Part shown: positions 1 through 8,488 of the stretch, piece after piece
How the letters are laid out: the number at the start of each line of letters is the position of its first letter
How positions within the stretch are numbered: the stretch's first letter is position 1
DNA from: Clostridia bacterium DTU022
GTDB taxonomy: Bacteria > Bacillota > Dethiobacteria > DTU022
DNA: 42,918 nt
Direction: 5' to 3'
NCBI GenBank assembly: GCA_001512835.1
Contig: LFRQ01000106.1
Span: forward strand, 1-42,918
The notes under the pieces: model-generated
Database searches by the model: none
Seen by the model: only the letters and a program-made list of their open reading frames with translations
Told to the model about the DNA's origin: nothing
Program-made: the position numbers and the translations under genes

Positions 1-100
1 TCCAGGGTTTCAATTCCTCATAGGTAGGCTGGATACCCTGACTACCCTGGGGTTGTGTCGATTCATGCAGGTTTCAATTCCTCATAGGTAGGCTGGATAC
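1..100 (-). CRISPR. Leader-proximal end of a CRISPR array (two repeats visible)
   Basis: Two identical repeats lie at 7-36 and 71-100, separated by a 34-nt spacer (37-70); a spacer tail occupies 1-6. Identity extends to 6-38 and 70-102, so the repeat is 30 to 33 nt long. On the plus strand the repeat begins GTTTCAAT, so on the minus strand it ends ATTGAAAC, the usual 5-prime crRNA handle of type I-B and III systems. The array is therefore read leftwards, in the same direction as the cas genes. Nothing repeat-like follows 102, so the 71-100 copy is the first repeat after the leader and the rest of the array lies beyond the left edge. Confidence 0.95.
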
Positions 101-495
101 CCGTTAAGTGCCTGAGATACAAGCGTCTGTTAAATAGTGGTATGTCAAAATACTTTCATGTGCAAGGGACATTTATTACGTCACCTAAACGTACAAAGTG
201 TTATCTGCCAAGGGTTTTAGGTTCCTGCCTGCTATATTTTAGAGTGTCGTCGATCCCCAGGGGTTTTTGCACTACCGGAGGTCGACGACATATGCTTTGC
301 CAGGATTTTTTAATACTAAGAACACTATTGACAATTTCTGCATTGAAATATATTTCCCTGCTTTGGAGCAGGATGGTTATTATAAGATGCAAGAATGATT
401 GTTATAACTTACTCTGCAGGCGGAAAACCGACCCATTAATCAACAAGTGAAAACTTATGAACGATATAAATACTGCCTGTAGATTATATAGCTCA
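101..495 (-). promoter_or_regulatory. CRISPR leader region
   Basis: This AT-rich stretch of about 395 bp has no credible gene and lies between the cas3 stop and the first repeat, upstream of the array on the minus strand. It holds runs of A/T, a TATAAT-like element on the minus strand near 382-387 with a poor -35, and a long inverted repeat at 245-290 described separately. By position it should contain the array promoter and the integration-site signals read by Cas1-Cas2, but I cannot fix the promoter. Confidence 0.7.
245..290. repeat. Inverted repeat inside the CRISPR leader
   Basis: TGTCGTCGA at 245-253 is matched by its exact complement TCGACGACA at 282-290, giving 9-bp arms around a 28-nt centre. 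The centre holds a nested CCCC-A-GGGG (255-263) followed by TTTTT. It lies 145-190 bp from the first repeat. It could form a stem in the leader transcript or a cruciform, or be a protein site for leader recognition; its role is not known to me. Confidence 0.6.
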
Positions 496-2988
496 TTAAA
501 ACACGTACATATTATGGTCATCAATGCGGTTAAACCCGGTTTCCAAGTCGTAAAAGTGTTCCAGCATATCCCCAGGTATATACATGGGAGTAGTAGTTTC
601 ATCCAGGCGACCGGCCAGCAGTTGGGCGGGAACAGAAAGCAGATAGCTTGAGAAGTCTTTCTTAATAGATAGGAAAGCTCGCTGGCGCTTCCAGAAATCT
701 TTCTCGTTTACCACAGTGTTTTGGTAAAATTGCCAGACCTCAGCTGCGGTATCGTCAAGTTCAACGAAGACATTGACATAATGAGGTTGGTTTTTAATCA
801 GGGCAAAGTTGGCTACGCCGAGCAACTCTGAATCGTGGTCGCGGGGAGAGAAGCGCCAGTATTGCATCGCCTCCAAAAGCGCTTTGCTTACTGCAGCCGA
901 TTTAGCCTGCCGGATCTCTTCAAAGTAGTTTGCAACGGTTTCGTAAAAATCCTTTTCATAAAGGAGTGTTTTTTCACCAAAGATTTTCTTTGCTGCGTGG
1001 GTGTGTATTTTACCGTAAACATACTGTGCCAGCGTAGCTTCACCCTTTTCCCTGCGGTCCACCAGTTGCCAAACCTGTACAAGGCCGCGGTCGCGTGAAA
1101 AATGTCTGTTGCAACGTCCGGCTGCCTGCACCACCGCGTCGACTGGACCGAGATCGCGCCACACCTCGTCGAAGTCGAGGTCCACTCCGGCTTCGACCAC
1201 TTGGGTAGACACAAGAACCGGCTTCTCCCCGCGTTGAAGCAAATCTCGCAGCTGTTGAAGGCGAGCAGCCCGCTGCAGTGGAGTAATGTTTGTTGAAAGA
1301 TAATAGAGCTTGCTTAAGCCCAACTTTTCTTTAAGCAATTTATAAAAAACAATGGAACTCTTAATCGTGTTTAAAATGACTAGGTAAGAGCGATGGGGTT
1401 GGTAGCTTCTTATAAAAGCTTCGGCCAACTCTTCTACGGTGAGCGGCTTCGGGTTTGCCGTGACCATGACCCTGTTTAGGATGGCAAAGCGCTCTCGCAG
1501 TTGCGGTTCTGGGCCGGCCAGCTCCAGGGCCTCTCCTTTTTCAAACCATTCCGGGCGGGTGGCTGTCATCAGCAAAACACGGGCTCCCAGATGGTTGCAT
1601 GCACCTCGCAGTGCATTTTCTACCAGGGGCCAGTATTCCACGGGAATGTTCTGGACTTCGTCGAGAATCAGGATGGCGTTCTGCAGGCGGTGAAATTTTT
1701 TAAGCATGCGGTTTTCACTTCCGATAAGGGTGTGTAGCAGCTGCACAAAGGTGGTGATAATGATTTCGCTCTGCCAGCTTTCAATGAGAAGAAGAGCCCG
1801 GTCCAGGGAGAGGGTTTCTTCTTCATCGCCCGGCCGGTAGTAAGTGGTTTCGGCAAGGTGGTGGTGTTTGAGCAGCCAGGCGGAGAGAATGGGGGGATCG
1901 CTCTTATCGGCCCTGCTGCCGGCTTGCAGGACTTTCTTCGCCACGCGAAAGGTCTGATCCACAATGCTGGTAAAGGGGAGCGCGTAGATGATGCGCGGTT
2001 TTTCGTTGACCGAACTGCCCATCCTTTCCCTTAAGATAAAGGCGGCGGCCAGGCCGGCCAGGGTCTTGCCGCTCCCAGTGGGCGCGGTGATTGTAAAGAG
2101 CTTTTGGGATAGCGGAGCTTTTTCAATGGTTCGGCAGACGGTATCGTACAGATCTTCACGAAGTCGGTCTACAGCATTGCGCGGAGGACCAAATTGTTTA
2201 TCCCGGTATGTTTGAACCGGGTGCAGGGGCAAAACAGCCCTTTCCGTGTCTTTGAGCCGAGCGGAATGGATCTTGTCGGCGTCAATGAGTGCTGAAAAAA
2301 GAGCAAGCAGGTCAAAGTACTCTTGCAGGGAGAAGGAGTAATTTGTGGCCCTGATTTGCTGCCTGCGATGACGGTAGAGGCGGCCGTAAGGATGAATCCA
2401 GTTGTCAAAGAAGCGCTCCAGCAGTTCAAGCCAATCACTACCTATCCAAGCCGGCACCGGTCTATTGTTCTGTTCAAGCAGCTTGGCAGTATGGCGAGCT
2501 GCCACCTTTAAGGAGCAAGCTACTGCTTCTGCTTCCTGTCGCAGCGCCTCGATTTGCCTTTGCGTTATTTTCAGCCGTTCGCTGTGGGCCGGTTCCAGGT
2601 GGTCCCAGGAGGGGCCGCTTAATTCACGGGGCGGCAGCAGTATTTCCTCGGGATCGGCCAGGTGGCGGTGATGTTGGCAGATGGCTATAAAGAGGGCCAG
2701 GGAGAGGAAGGGGGCTAGGCCAACTTCTTCGGCAAGGTGGGCGGCCCAGAGCGCCGATATGAAAGCGTGCTGCTTCTCTGGGCCGCCGCGCCCTGTACGC
2801 AGGTAGCGCTGAAAGAAGGGGGTATGCTTGCCGAAGTCGTGGGCCAGCCCAGCAAGAAGGACCGCTTCTGTCAACTCATCGCGACGCGGGTTGATTTCCA
2901 GGCGCGCCGCTGCGCCTGCGGCGGTTTCAGCCAGGTGCGCACTGAGCAAAAAATAGCGCTTCCCTTCCCTGTGGGCATAGTAGGGCAT
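496..2988 (-). CDS. cas3: Cas3, HD nuclease-helicase of type I-B interference
   Basis: This 830-residue protein is the nuclease-helicase recruited by Cascade after R-loop formation to nick and unwind target DNA. The N-terminal HD domain is visible (LAHDFGK, H50-D51, further His in IAICQHH near 103-107). The SF2 helicase follows: Walker A TAPTGSGKT at 301-309, motif II DEVQ at 443-446 instead of DEAH, motif III MTATRP, motif V STQVVEAGVDLD and motif VI QAAGRCNR. All core motifs are present and the length is normal, so it looks functional. The gene starts 3 nt after the cas5 stop, with GGAGG upstream, and is the last gene before the CRISPR leader. It closes the cas8b-cas7-cas5-cas3 operon. Confidence 0.95.
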   Translation of the reverse strand: MPYYAHREGKRYFLLSAHLAETAAGAAARLEINPRRDELTEAVLLAGLAHDFGKHTPFFQRYLRTGRGGPEKQHAFISALWAAHLAEEVGLAPFLSLALFIAICQHHRHLADPEEILLPPRELSGPSWDHLEPAHSERLKITQRQIEALRQEAEAVACSLKVAARHTAKLLEQNNRPVPAWIGSDWLELLERFFDNWIHPYGRLYRHRRQQIRATNYSFSLQEYFDLLALFSALIDADKIHSARLKDTERAVLPLHPVQTYRDKQFGPPRNAVDRLREDLYDTVCRTIEKAPLSQKLFTITAPTGSGKTLAGLAAAFILRERMGSSVNEKPRIIYALPFTSIVDQTFRVAKKVLQAGSRADKSDPPILSAWLLKHHHLAETTYYRPGDEEETLSLDRALLLIESWQSEIIITTFVQLLHTLIGSENRMLKKFHRLQNAILILDEVQNIPVEYWPLVENALRGACNHLGARVLLMTATRPEWFEKGEALELAGPEPQLRERFAILNRVMVTANPKPLTVEELAEAFIRSYQPHRSYLVILNTIKSSIVFYKLLKEKLGLSKLYYLSTNITPLQRAARLQQLRDLLQRGEKPVLVSTQVVEAGVDLDFDEVWRDLGPVDAVVQAAGRCNRHFSRDRGLVQVWQLVDRREKGEATLAQYVYGKIHTHAAKKIFGEKTLLYEKDFYETVANYFEEIRQAKSAAVSKALLEAMQYWRFSPRDHDSELLGVANFALIKNQPHYVNVFVELDDTAAEVWQFYQNTVVNEKDFWKRQRAFLSIKKDFSSYLLSVPAQLLAGRLDETTTPMYIPGDMLEHFYDLETGFNRIDDHNMYVF

Positions 2989-2991
2989 GTG

Positions 2992-3771
2992 TTATTCCTC
3001 CATGAAGGCAACTGTATCTTTTTCCGCGCCGCCGAACTCAAATTGATAGGCTTCTGTGCGCAGGCGAACGGTTAAAGGTTCCCCCTCGGTATAGAGCAGC
3101 GTGGCCGGTGGGCACAGGGTTCGCCCTTCACCGAAGGAATGGGGAGCCCGTTCGCGAAAGATGCGCCCTGGGGCATTGCCATTTAGCACCAGCTTCTCTA
3201 GCAGGGCAATGTTTAAAACAGAAGTTAGTTCAACCGGCGTGCCCCGGGGCAGCTGCTGGTACTCGCCTCTCTTAAAAAGACCGCGAAACTCAAACATGGC
3301 CGGGCACTCAGTCAGGCCCAGGTAAAGGGGGTAGTAGCTGCGTCTTTCCCGCAGGCGCTGCACCGTCTCCGCCAGCAACTCTCCGTCGGGGTGGCTAAAG
3401 AAGACACGAAAGCGCAGCCGGGGATGAGCTGCTTCGGGCATCAGCAGCTCCAGCGGAACCTGGGTGCCAGGAACCAAGCCGCCCCTCTTTATCACCCCCA
3501 GGTCTTCCTTTTTGGTGCGGGTATAGTTGACTGTCTGCATCAGCCGCCTCCCCGGAACCTTGACCGCGACGCCGAATCGGCCGCGGTCGAGAATCCCGTA
3601 GTACGAATCGCGCTCCATCCCCAGGATCGCGGCGACGATACCCATGAGGACGGTTCGCGGCGGAAAACCGTAAGTAAGGGAGGAGGAATTGGTGTAGTAT
3701 TTGCGAAAATGCGCCATGGGGCCGGTTAAATCGAACACGGCCACAGCTTCAATTTCTGCCAAGGTGATCAT
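2992..3771 (-). CDS. cas5b: Cas5, type I-B (Cas5b/Csh-type)
   Basis: This 259-residue RAMP protein caps the 5-prime handle of the crRNA in the type I-B Cascade. The N-terminus carries the family pattern: FDLTGPMAHFRK, then TYGFPPRTVLMGIVAAILG, the start of the RRM fold and its conserved Pro-Pro-Arg-Thr loop. The ATG overlaps the cas7 stop as ATGA (3768-3771) and has GAAGGAGA just upstream, so it is translationally coupled to Cas7. Cas5b proteins normally lack the processing activity of Cas5d, which fits with a separate Cas6 in this locus. Nothing is unusual in length or sequence. Confidence 0.93.
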   Translation of the reverse strand: MITLAEIEAVAVFDLTGPMAHFRKYYTNSSSLTYGFPPRTVLMGIVAAILGMERDSYYGILDRGRFGVAVKVPGRRLMQTVNYTRTKKEDLGVIKRGGLVPGTQVPLELLMPEAAHPRLRFRVFFSHPDGELLAETVQRLRERRSYYPLYLGLTECPAMFEFRGLFKRGEYQQLPRGTPVELTSVLNIALLEKLVLNGNAPGRIFRERAPHSFGEGRTLCPPATLLYTEGEPLTVRLRTEAYQFEFGGAEKDTVAFMEE

Positions 3772-4736
3772 TCTCCTTCCCAGGTGCGGACCCGCTCTTT
3801 GCCGACCTGCTCGGCCAGCCAGTCCGCCAGGGTGATGGCTTCTCCGGCAGCAGTGGTTTTCAAGGCCGGATCTTGCCAGACCAGGACATAATCCAGGCGG
3901 TCTTTTACTTGCTCCAGATGTCCGGAGAGGCCGCCAAGCTCGATGCTGTAATCGCCGATTTCCCGCAAGCCCACCGTTTCGCTTAACTGCAGGTCTTCGC
4001 GCAGGTCGCCCATGAAGGTGTCGGCATCGCTAAAGACGAAGCGGGCATAAAGGCGCGGGTACTGCCCGATCTTGGAGCGGGTGGCCAGCAGGGGGATGGC
4101 GCGGATCATTGCCTCGTCCATCAGGGCGAGATCTTCTTCACTGGTGGTGCTTTGGATCCGGTTGCCGCAGCGCTCAAGCATGCTTTGGGCCCGCCGGGCG
4201 CTGACGACGCCATGGAATGCGATCAGGGCATAGTAGAGGCGGTAGTCCTTGCCGAAAGTGCCCTGGCCGGCTTCTTCCCGCGCGGCGAATTGCGAGGAAA
4301 TGGTCGAAGAATCCACGGGCTGCACCCTGTTCAACGAGTAGCCCCAGGTGAATTGCACGGGACCGGTAAGGTTAACCGCCTCGCCGCCGCCGCGGCGCTC
4401 GCCCTTGATGGGCATGGTCGCGCCAAAGAGGCGCGCGTCGATCAGCTTTTCTAGGAGTTCGGGGAGATCGTCCCCACTGACTTTTTCTTTGCCCAGCACT
4501 TCCTGGATCCTTCCCATGGCCTGGACTATGCCTGCCGACTTGGTCACGTAGATGGTGTGGCCTTTCTCCTCGAGGTAGTCGCGCAGGTAGCGCTTCAGGC
4601 GAACGTCGGAGACAAGGCAGCGCTCCCGGTCGTAGTCCATGCGGGGGCGGTTCTCATCGTCGGGGTCCCCGTTGGGATTGCACATTTTGGCATCATAGAG
4701 AAAAAGAATCTCGCTGTTTTTCTCAATTACACTCAT
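3768..4736 (-). CDS. cas7b: Cas7, type I-B backbone subunit (Csh2)
   Basis: This 322-residue backbone subunit polymerises along the crRNA spacer in the type I-B Cascade. The signature near the N-terminus, NPNGDPDDENRPR (about 18-30), is the Csh2/Cst2-type Cas7 motif. A Gly/Arg-rich loop KGERRGGGE and the stretch GPVQFTWGYSLNRV further support Csh2. The start is set by AAAGGAGG 9 nt before the ATG. It follows cas8b by 27 nt and overlaps cas5 by 4 nt, so the genes form one operon. Confidence 0.94.
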   Translation of the reverse strand: MSVIEKNSEILFLYDAKMCNPNGDPDDENRPRMDYDRERCLVSDVRLKRYLRDYLEEKGHTIYVTKSAGIVQAMGRIQEVLGKEKVSGDDLPELLEKLIDARLFGATMPIKGERRGGGEAVNLTGPVQFTWGYSLNRVQPVDSSTISSQFAAREEAGQGTFGKDYRLYYALIAFHGVVSARRAQSMLERCGNRIQSTTSEEDLALMDEAMIRAIPLLATRSKIGQYPRLYARFVFSDADTFMGDLREDLQLSETVGLREIGDYSIELGGLSGHLEQVKDRLDYVLVWQDPALKTTAAGEAITLADWLAEQVGKERVRTWEGE

Positions 4737-4763
4737 CTTGTCAGGCCTCCTTTAAATTTGGGG

Positions 4764-5234
4764 TTATTCTGCCTCTTCAATATCCGCGCCCTCTTCAGCG
4801 GCAGCGGCTTCATTTTGTTTCTCTATACCAGCCTGGTAGGCGGCCCGCGTGGCCCAGGCGTAGCCGGAGAGGATGTAGAAAACATTCTCCTCCGGCGAGA
4901 GCGGCCAGTTGGCCGCATGGGCGTCGAGAAGCTCTTTTGCGGCGGCGTAAATTCTTTCATTATAGCTGAAGATGCGGTGTTGGCGCAACTGATCCACCAA
5001 CAGATTGCTCAGGCGAATCACCCGGGGCCAGTTCATCCCGCTGTAGTTGACCTTGTCCAAAACCGGCTTATGCTCGTAACCGCTAAGCCTCTGGGAACGG
5101 CCGACCTGGTGCAGCAGATAGCCCAGCAGGAAGAGGGCGGTATGCGGTTCGCCGTAGCCCATCTCCTGAAGATAGCGCTGCATCTCTTCTTTGAGATATT
5201 CGCGGCCGCGCATCGTGTCGGCAGCAGTGCTCAT
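4764..5234 (-). CDS. cas11b: Cas11b, small subunit translated from an internal start inside cas8b
   Basis: Inside cas8b, in the same frame, a near-perfect ribosome site AAAGGAGGT (complement of 5241-5249) stands 6 nt before ATG codon 516. Translation from there gives a 156-residue helical protein (MSTAADTMRGRE...) sharing the Cas8b C-terminus. The site is stronger than those of most genes here and has no other purpose inside the reading frame (it encodes KGGS). Independent translation of Cas11 from within cas8b is established for other type I-B, I-C and I-D systems, so this should be the Cas11b that lines the belly of Cascade. Confidence 0.82.
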   Translation of the reverse strand: MSTAADTMRGREYLKEEMQRYLQEMGYGEPHTALFLLGYLLHQVGRSQRLSGYEHKPVLDKVNYSGMNWPRVIRLSNLLVDQLRQHRIFSYNERIYAAAKELLDAHAANWPLSPEENVFYILSGYAWATRAAYQAGIEKQNEAAAAEEGADIEEAE

Positions 5235-6779
5235 AAGACTACCTCCTTTCAGCAGCTTTACTCTCTGCAGGAAAGTCAAGAAAAGGTTGGCCTGCAAGAG
5301 GCGGCGGGCCATATTCAGCTCCTCGTAGCCCTTTTCCGGCTGCGGGACGCTGGTTCCCGTAAAATTGCCGGTGAGGTATATGGCCGCCAGGTCGATGAAT
5401 TCGCCGATAAGCGAGCTATACGAGATCGGCCGGCGAGCTAAAAGGGACTGGTAGATGTGCAGCAGCTTCTTGTATTCTTCCCGCTGTCCGCTGCGCAGCG
5501 GGATTAGCCGATAAATTGCCGTTAAATCGAGATGCCAGCGGTCCCTGCCGAGGAGCTCCGCGGCGCGATTGGCGAGCCCGTGGGCCTCTTTCATAAGATG
5601 GCTGATCCAGCTGGGAGCCACGTCGCGCACCAGGGCATGAATGCGCAGTTCGCTCTGGTTTTTCTGGTAGAAGAGAAAATTAAGCAGGGCCATATTTTCT
5701 TCTGGTAGTTCGTCAAGGTAATCGGCCAGATCGTCTTCCAGCCCGCCAGTCCCCCCTAATTTCTGAAGCCAGGCGGCCATGTCCAGCATCCCGTCGACCC
5801 GATCACGAAAGTGCTGAGACCAAAACTTTAAGTCAGCGCTCTGCAGGGGGACTTCCGTTAAAAAGGACGGCAGCACCATAAACCGCAGCGGGCCGACCCT
5901 AAAGGACATCCGTTGGGGCAGAAACTTCTCCGCCAGGAGCAGCCCGCGGTAGCATTCGCTGCAGGCGGTGAAGTTGCGGGAGAAATCGTTCAAGCCTGAG
6001 GCGAAGCCCAGCTTGTCGTTAATGTAGTACTTAAGGAAGTCGAGGGTGGCAAAATTGTCGGTGACCGGCCGCCCGATGGCGCCGCAGATGGTGCAAACCG
6101 TGCCGGCTTCACCGCTGCCTTTGTCTCGGGCTTTCTTTCCCAAGTAAGGCGGCTCCTTGCTGTGCAGAATGGCCTGGTCGTAGGTCTGGTCAAAGACCAG
6201 CGGGCGCCCATTGTAGGCCAGCGTCCACAGAGCCACCTGCGAGGCCTTTAACTCCAGGTCGGCCAGCAGCTTTTTTTTCAAGGCCGCTGCAACATCGGCC
6301 ACGACATTTTTGGCATTGCCATTCCTGCTTTTCCAACTCTCCTCCATAAAGCCTGCTTCGGCGAGATTTAACTTTTCCACGTCCAGAACAGGGGTGTTGT
6401 CCGGCAGGCGGCGATAGAAGCTTTCCAGGAGCCATAAAAGCTCACTGTATAAGGAGCTTTGCCCAAGATCAGCCTCTTTCAGCTGGGCCAGAAGGTTGTC
6501 CACGTTTGCGCCTACCAGGTATTCGAGCCTATCCGTGGTCAAGTACGTTTGGGGGCGGTTGCCGACTACATTGCCGACCCAGCGATAGCGGGTGCAGGTG
6601 TCGTCGTCAATCTCGATGGGCTTTGCAGCCAGCTGCGGCTTACCCGCATCATCGCGCAGATCAAGCTGGACCAGGCAGACCATCTCATCCCGCGGCCGGC
6701 GGGCGGGCATTGTCAGAATGGCCAGGGGATCCTCTTCCATGGAGAGGGCCTTGCCATACGTGGCAATGGCTTCCAGCAT
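4764..6779 (-). CDS. cas8b: Cas8b (Csh1), large subunit of type I-B Cascade
   Basis: This 671-residue large subunit should recognise the PAM and hold the 5-prime side of the complex. It matches Csh1/Cas8b1 in size and in a zinc-finger pair: C229-x2-C232 (CTIC) and C273-x2-C276 (CSEC). The C-terminal 156 residues are helical and correspond to the small-subunit region; they carry their own start (see cas11b). The start ATG has AAAGGAGG 7 nt upstream. It is the first gene of the I-B operon; a good minus-strand -10 (TATAAT complement at 6900-6905) lies about 120 nt before it with only a weak -35. The very C-terminus is a run of Ala and Glu. Confidence 0.93.
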   Translation of the reverse strand: MLEAIATYGKALSMEEDPLAILTMPARRPRDEMVCLVQLDLRDDAGKPQLAAKPIEIDDDTCTRYRWVGNVVGNRPQTYLTTDRLEYLVGANVDNLLAQLKEADLGQSSLYSELLWLLESFYRRLPDNTPVLDVEKLNLAEAGFMEESWKSRNGNAKNVVADVAAALKKKLLADLELKASQVALWTLAYNGRPLVFDQTYDQAILHSKEPPYLGKKARDKGSGEAGTVCTICGAIGRPVTDNFATLDFLKYYINDKLGFASGLNDFSRNFTACSECYRGLLLAEKFLPQRMSFRVGPLRFMVLPSFLTEVPLQSADLKFWSQHFRDRVDGMLDMAAWLQKLGGTGGLEDDLADYLDELPEENMALLNFLFYQKNQSELRIHALVRDVAPSWISHLMKEAHGLANRAAELLGRDRWHLDLTAIYRLIPLRSGQREEYKKLLHIYQSLLARRPISYSSLIGEFIDLAAIYLTGNFTGTSVPQPEKGYEELNMARRLLQANLFLTFLQRVKLLKGGSLMSTAADTMRGREYLKEEMQRYLQEMGYGEPHTALFLLGYLLHQVGRSQRLSGYEHKPVLDKVNYSGMNWPRVIRLSNLLVDQLRQHRIFSYNERIYAAAKELLDAHAANWPLSPEENVFYILSGYAWATRAAYQAGIEKQNEAAAAEEGADIEEAE

Positions 6780-7028
6780 TTTTCCACCTCCTTTTAGTCG
6801 TTAGTGATGAAGCGCAATGATTATCATGCTGCTATGTTACTGGAGAAATTAGTTGAGAAACAGGTTATGGCATACTCTTTTATTTAGGATTGAAATACTA
6901 TTATAGAAAAAACAGTTATCAAGAGGTAACAATTTAAACCTTCCTATTCACCAAATTCGTTTAAATTATTTCAGTTTAGTATTGAGAAAGCTTCGATGAG
7001 TAGAAATAATAGAGCGGTAGATGATATC
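6780..7028 (-). promoter_or_regulatory. AT-rich gap with probable promoter of the type I-B operon
   Basis: This 249-bp AT-rich stretch lies between the CARF-nuclease stop and the cas8b start, with no gene. On the minus strand a consensus TATAAT is read from 6905 to 6900. No good -35 stands 17 bp upstream, although TTGATA and TTGTTA occur at other spacings. The gap suggests that cas8b-cas7-cas5-cas3 is transcribed separately from the genes to its right. Confidence 0.4.
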
Positions 7029-8177
7029 TCAGATTCTTTGATAGTCAGGATTTTTTGCTTGCTTCTTAAGAATATCGCCAATTGAAGGAAGTTCTTTACC
7101 TGTAACCACGACAATTTCACGTTGCTTAGCTTGATCTAAAAAACTTTTTGCTGTGGAAAGATCATTAGGAAGTAACCTGTCAGTTGCAAACACACGTGTG
7201 CAAAAGCGGCCACCGATAAGATTACTAATCGCACTGAGTTCATCTAAATGTCTTGTTTCAAAGGAATTCTTACCAGTTTTACAGGAACAATGAATTAATT
7301 GTGCACGATAAATACAGGCTAGGTCAATTTCTTTTTTGGCTCCTTCCATCGGTATTTCCAAACTTACAGCAAAATCATCGAAAAATGGTTCTTGAGTTTG
7401 CTCTTGCAGCTTTTTCACTTCATGCCAAACAAAAACTTCCAACCACTCTCCTTTCAAAAAATTCCAATCTTCATTTGAACGAATAATTAAGTAACCATTT
7501 TCTTCGCTGTAATCAACGATTCCAAGTTCAGCAAGACGTAATGCTAAATTGATTTCTATTTCATTCTTAATGGCAACTTTGCGAGAACCGCTGCCTTGAG
7601 TTCCTCTTATGCGTTCTAAAAAGGCAAGGTATTTACCACATCCTGATGCTAAGATGTTTGCAGACTTAATGGCAGCTTCTTGAGAAAAAGTAAGTTTACT
7701 GAAAATGTCTTTAAAAACAGGTTTTCTGCCATACATAGTTAGATACTGCTCAATACTGATTTTTATCGGCATTTCATCTGCTTCTTTGCCCTTAAACCAG
7801 ACTATCCGCCCGTTTGATGTATCAGCGTAAAAAGTTTTTATATCTTTACGTTCGCGAGCCACTTCATAGGCGGCAATTGCCATGACCTTACTGCTGCAGG
7901 TAAGGTTAAAAGAAATCTGTGCGTTGGGGTATTCATTTAAAACGTGTTCTAATGCGGATATGTTTGCCTGAAAATCGTTGGCATCTATAGGTTTAATTTG
8001 ATCCCTATCCGGCAAAACTAGCCCTTCTACTTTAGTAAGTGTTTCATAAAGAGGATCCAACAAGTTTTCGCTGCCCTTGGATAAAAGAAAATGAACTTTG
8101 TTAGGACGCAGTAGCATTACTCCAAGAAAATTAGGAATTTGTCTTCCCCCAACAAGAAGTACTTGTAATGTTTCCAA
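7029..8177 (-). CDS. CARF-domain nuclease, Card1/Can2-like (DUF1887)
   Basis: This 382-residue protein has an N-terminal CARF domain and a C-terminal PD-(D/E)xK nuclease domain, the layout of Card1 and Can2. These are cyclic tetra-adenylate-activated nucleases of type III CRISPR defence. In the CARF half, SFNLTCSSKVMA (89-100) takes the place of the usual NxTGGTK ligand loop. In the nuclease half I see GEWLEVFVWHE (243-253), KEIDLAC (282-288) and HCSCKTGK (296-303). The second acid of E-x-K is Ser here (S-C-K), which I recall in other DUF1887 members but cannot check. The start is TTG, with AAAGGAGG 8 nt upstream. The gene is visibly richer in A+T than its neighbours and sits alone between two AT-rich gaps, as if inserted between the III-B and I-B modules. 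Confidence 0.85.
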   Translation of the reverse strand: METLQVLLVGGRQIPNFLGVMLLRPNKVHFLLSKGSENLLDPLYETLTKVEGLVLPDRDQIKPIDANDFQANISALEHVLNEYPNAQISFNLTCSSKVMAIAAYEVARERKDIKTFYADTSNGRIVWFKGKEADEMPIKISIEQYLTMYGRKPVFKDIFSKLTFSQEAAIKSANILASGCGKYLAFLERIRGTQGSGSRKVAIKNEIEINLALRLAELGIVDYSEENGYLIIRSNEDWNFLKGEWLEVFVWHEVKKLQEQTQEPFFDDFAVSLEIPMEGAKKEIDLACIYRAQLIHCSCKTGKNSFETRHLDELSAISNLIGGRFCTRVFATDRLLPNDLSTAKSFLDQAKQREIVVVTGKELPSIGDILKKQAKNPDYQRI

Positions 8178-8488
8178 ATCTTAATCCTCCTTTACTTGAA
8201 TTAAACACGTTCATTGAATTAAATACCAGTACCAATCTGTTTTAGTTTTCACTACAAGATTCTCCGTCTTTTCACTGAATTTATGGCAAATCGCGGAACA
8301 AGTAGACTAATTCATGTAATGGATTAGAGCGTTGGTAAGTGCCTAACATGGTCCCTATATGAAAGGTAGCGGTCATTTCTTAAAAAGATTTTTATGAATT
8401 CTTTATCGGCTAAGAGTTTCGACGTGTGCGATTTTCTTTACGATGTCCGTTAAACATTGTACAAGTTTTCAAGATTATTTAAACTAAT
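8178..8488 (-). other. AT-rich intergenic gap before the CARF nuclease
   Basis: These 311 bp hold no gene. The composition resembles the CARF-nuclease gene rather than the cmr genes. The strand-minus RBS of the nuclease lies at its left edge. I looked for a promoter on the minus strand and found only weak -35/-10 pairs, and no repeats or att-like direct repeats that would mark an insertion. Confidence 0.5.

Noticed and set aside
142..450. A 102-codon plus-strand open frame in the leader
   Set aside because: Cys- and Leu-rich translation without family resemblance, no ribosome site, and it lies in the expected CRISPR leader.
6780..8488. Insertion sequence or integrated element carrying the CARF nuclease
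   Set aside because: No transposase, terminal inverted repeats or target duplications are visible; only the composition suggests transfer.
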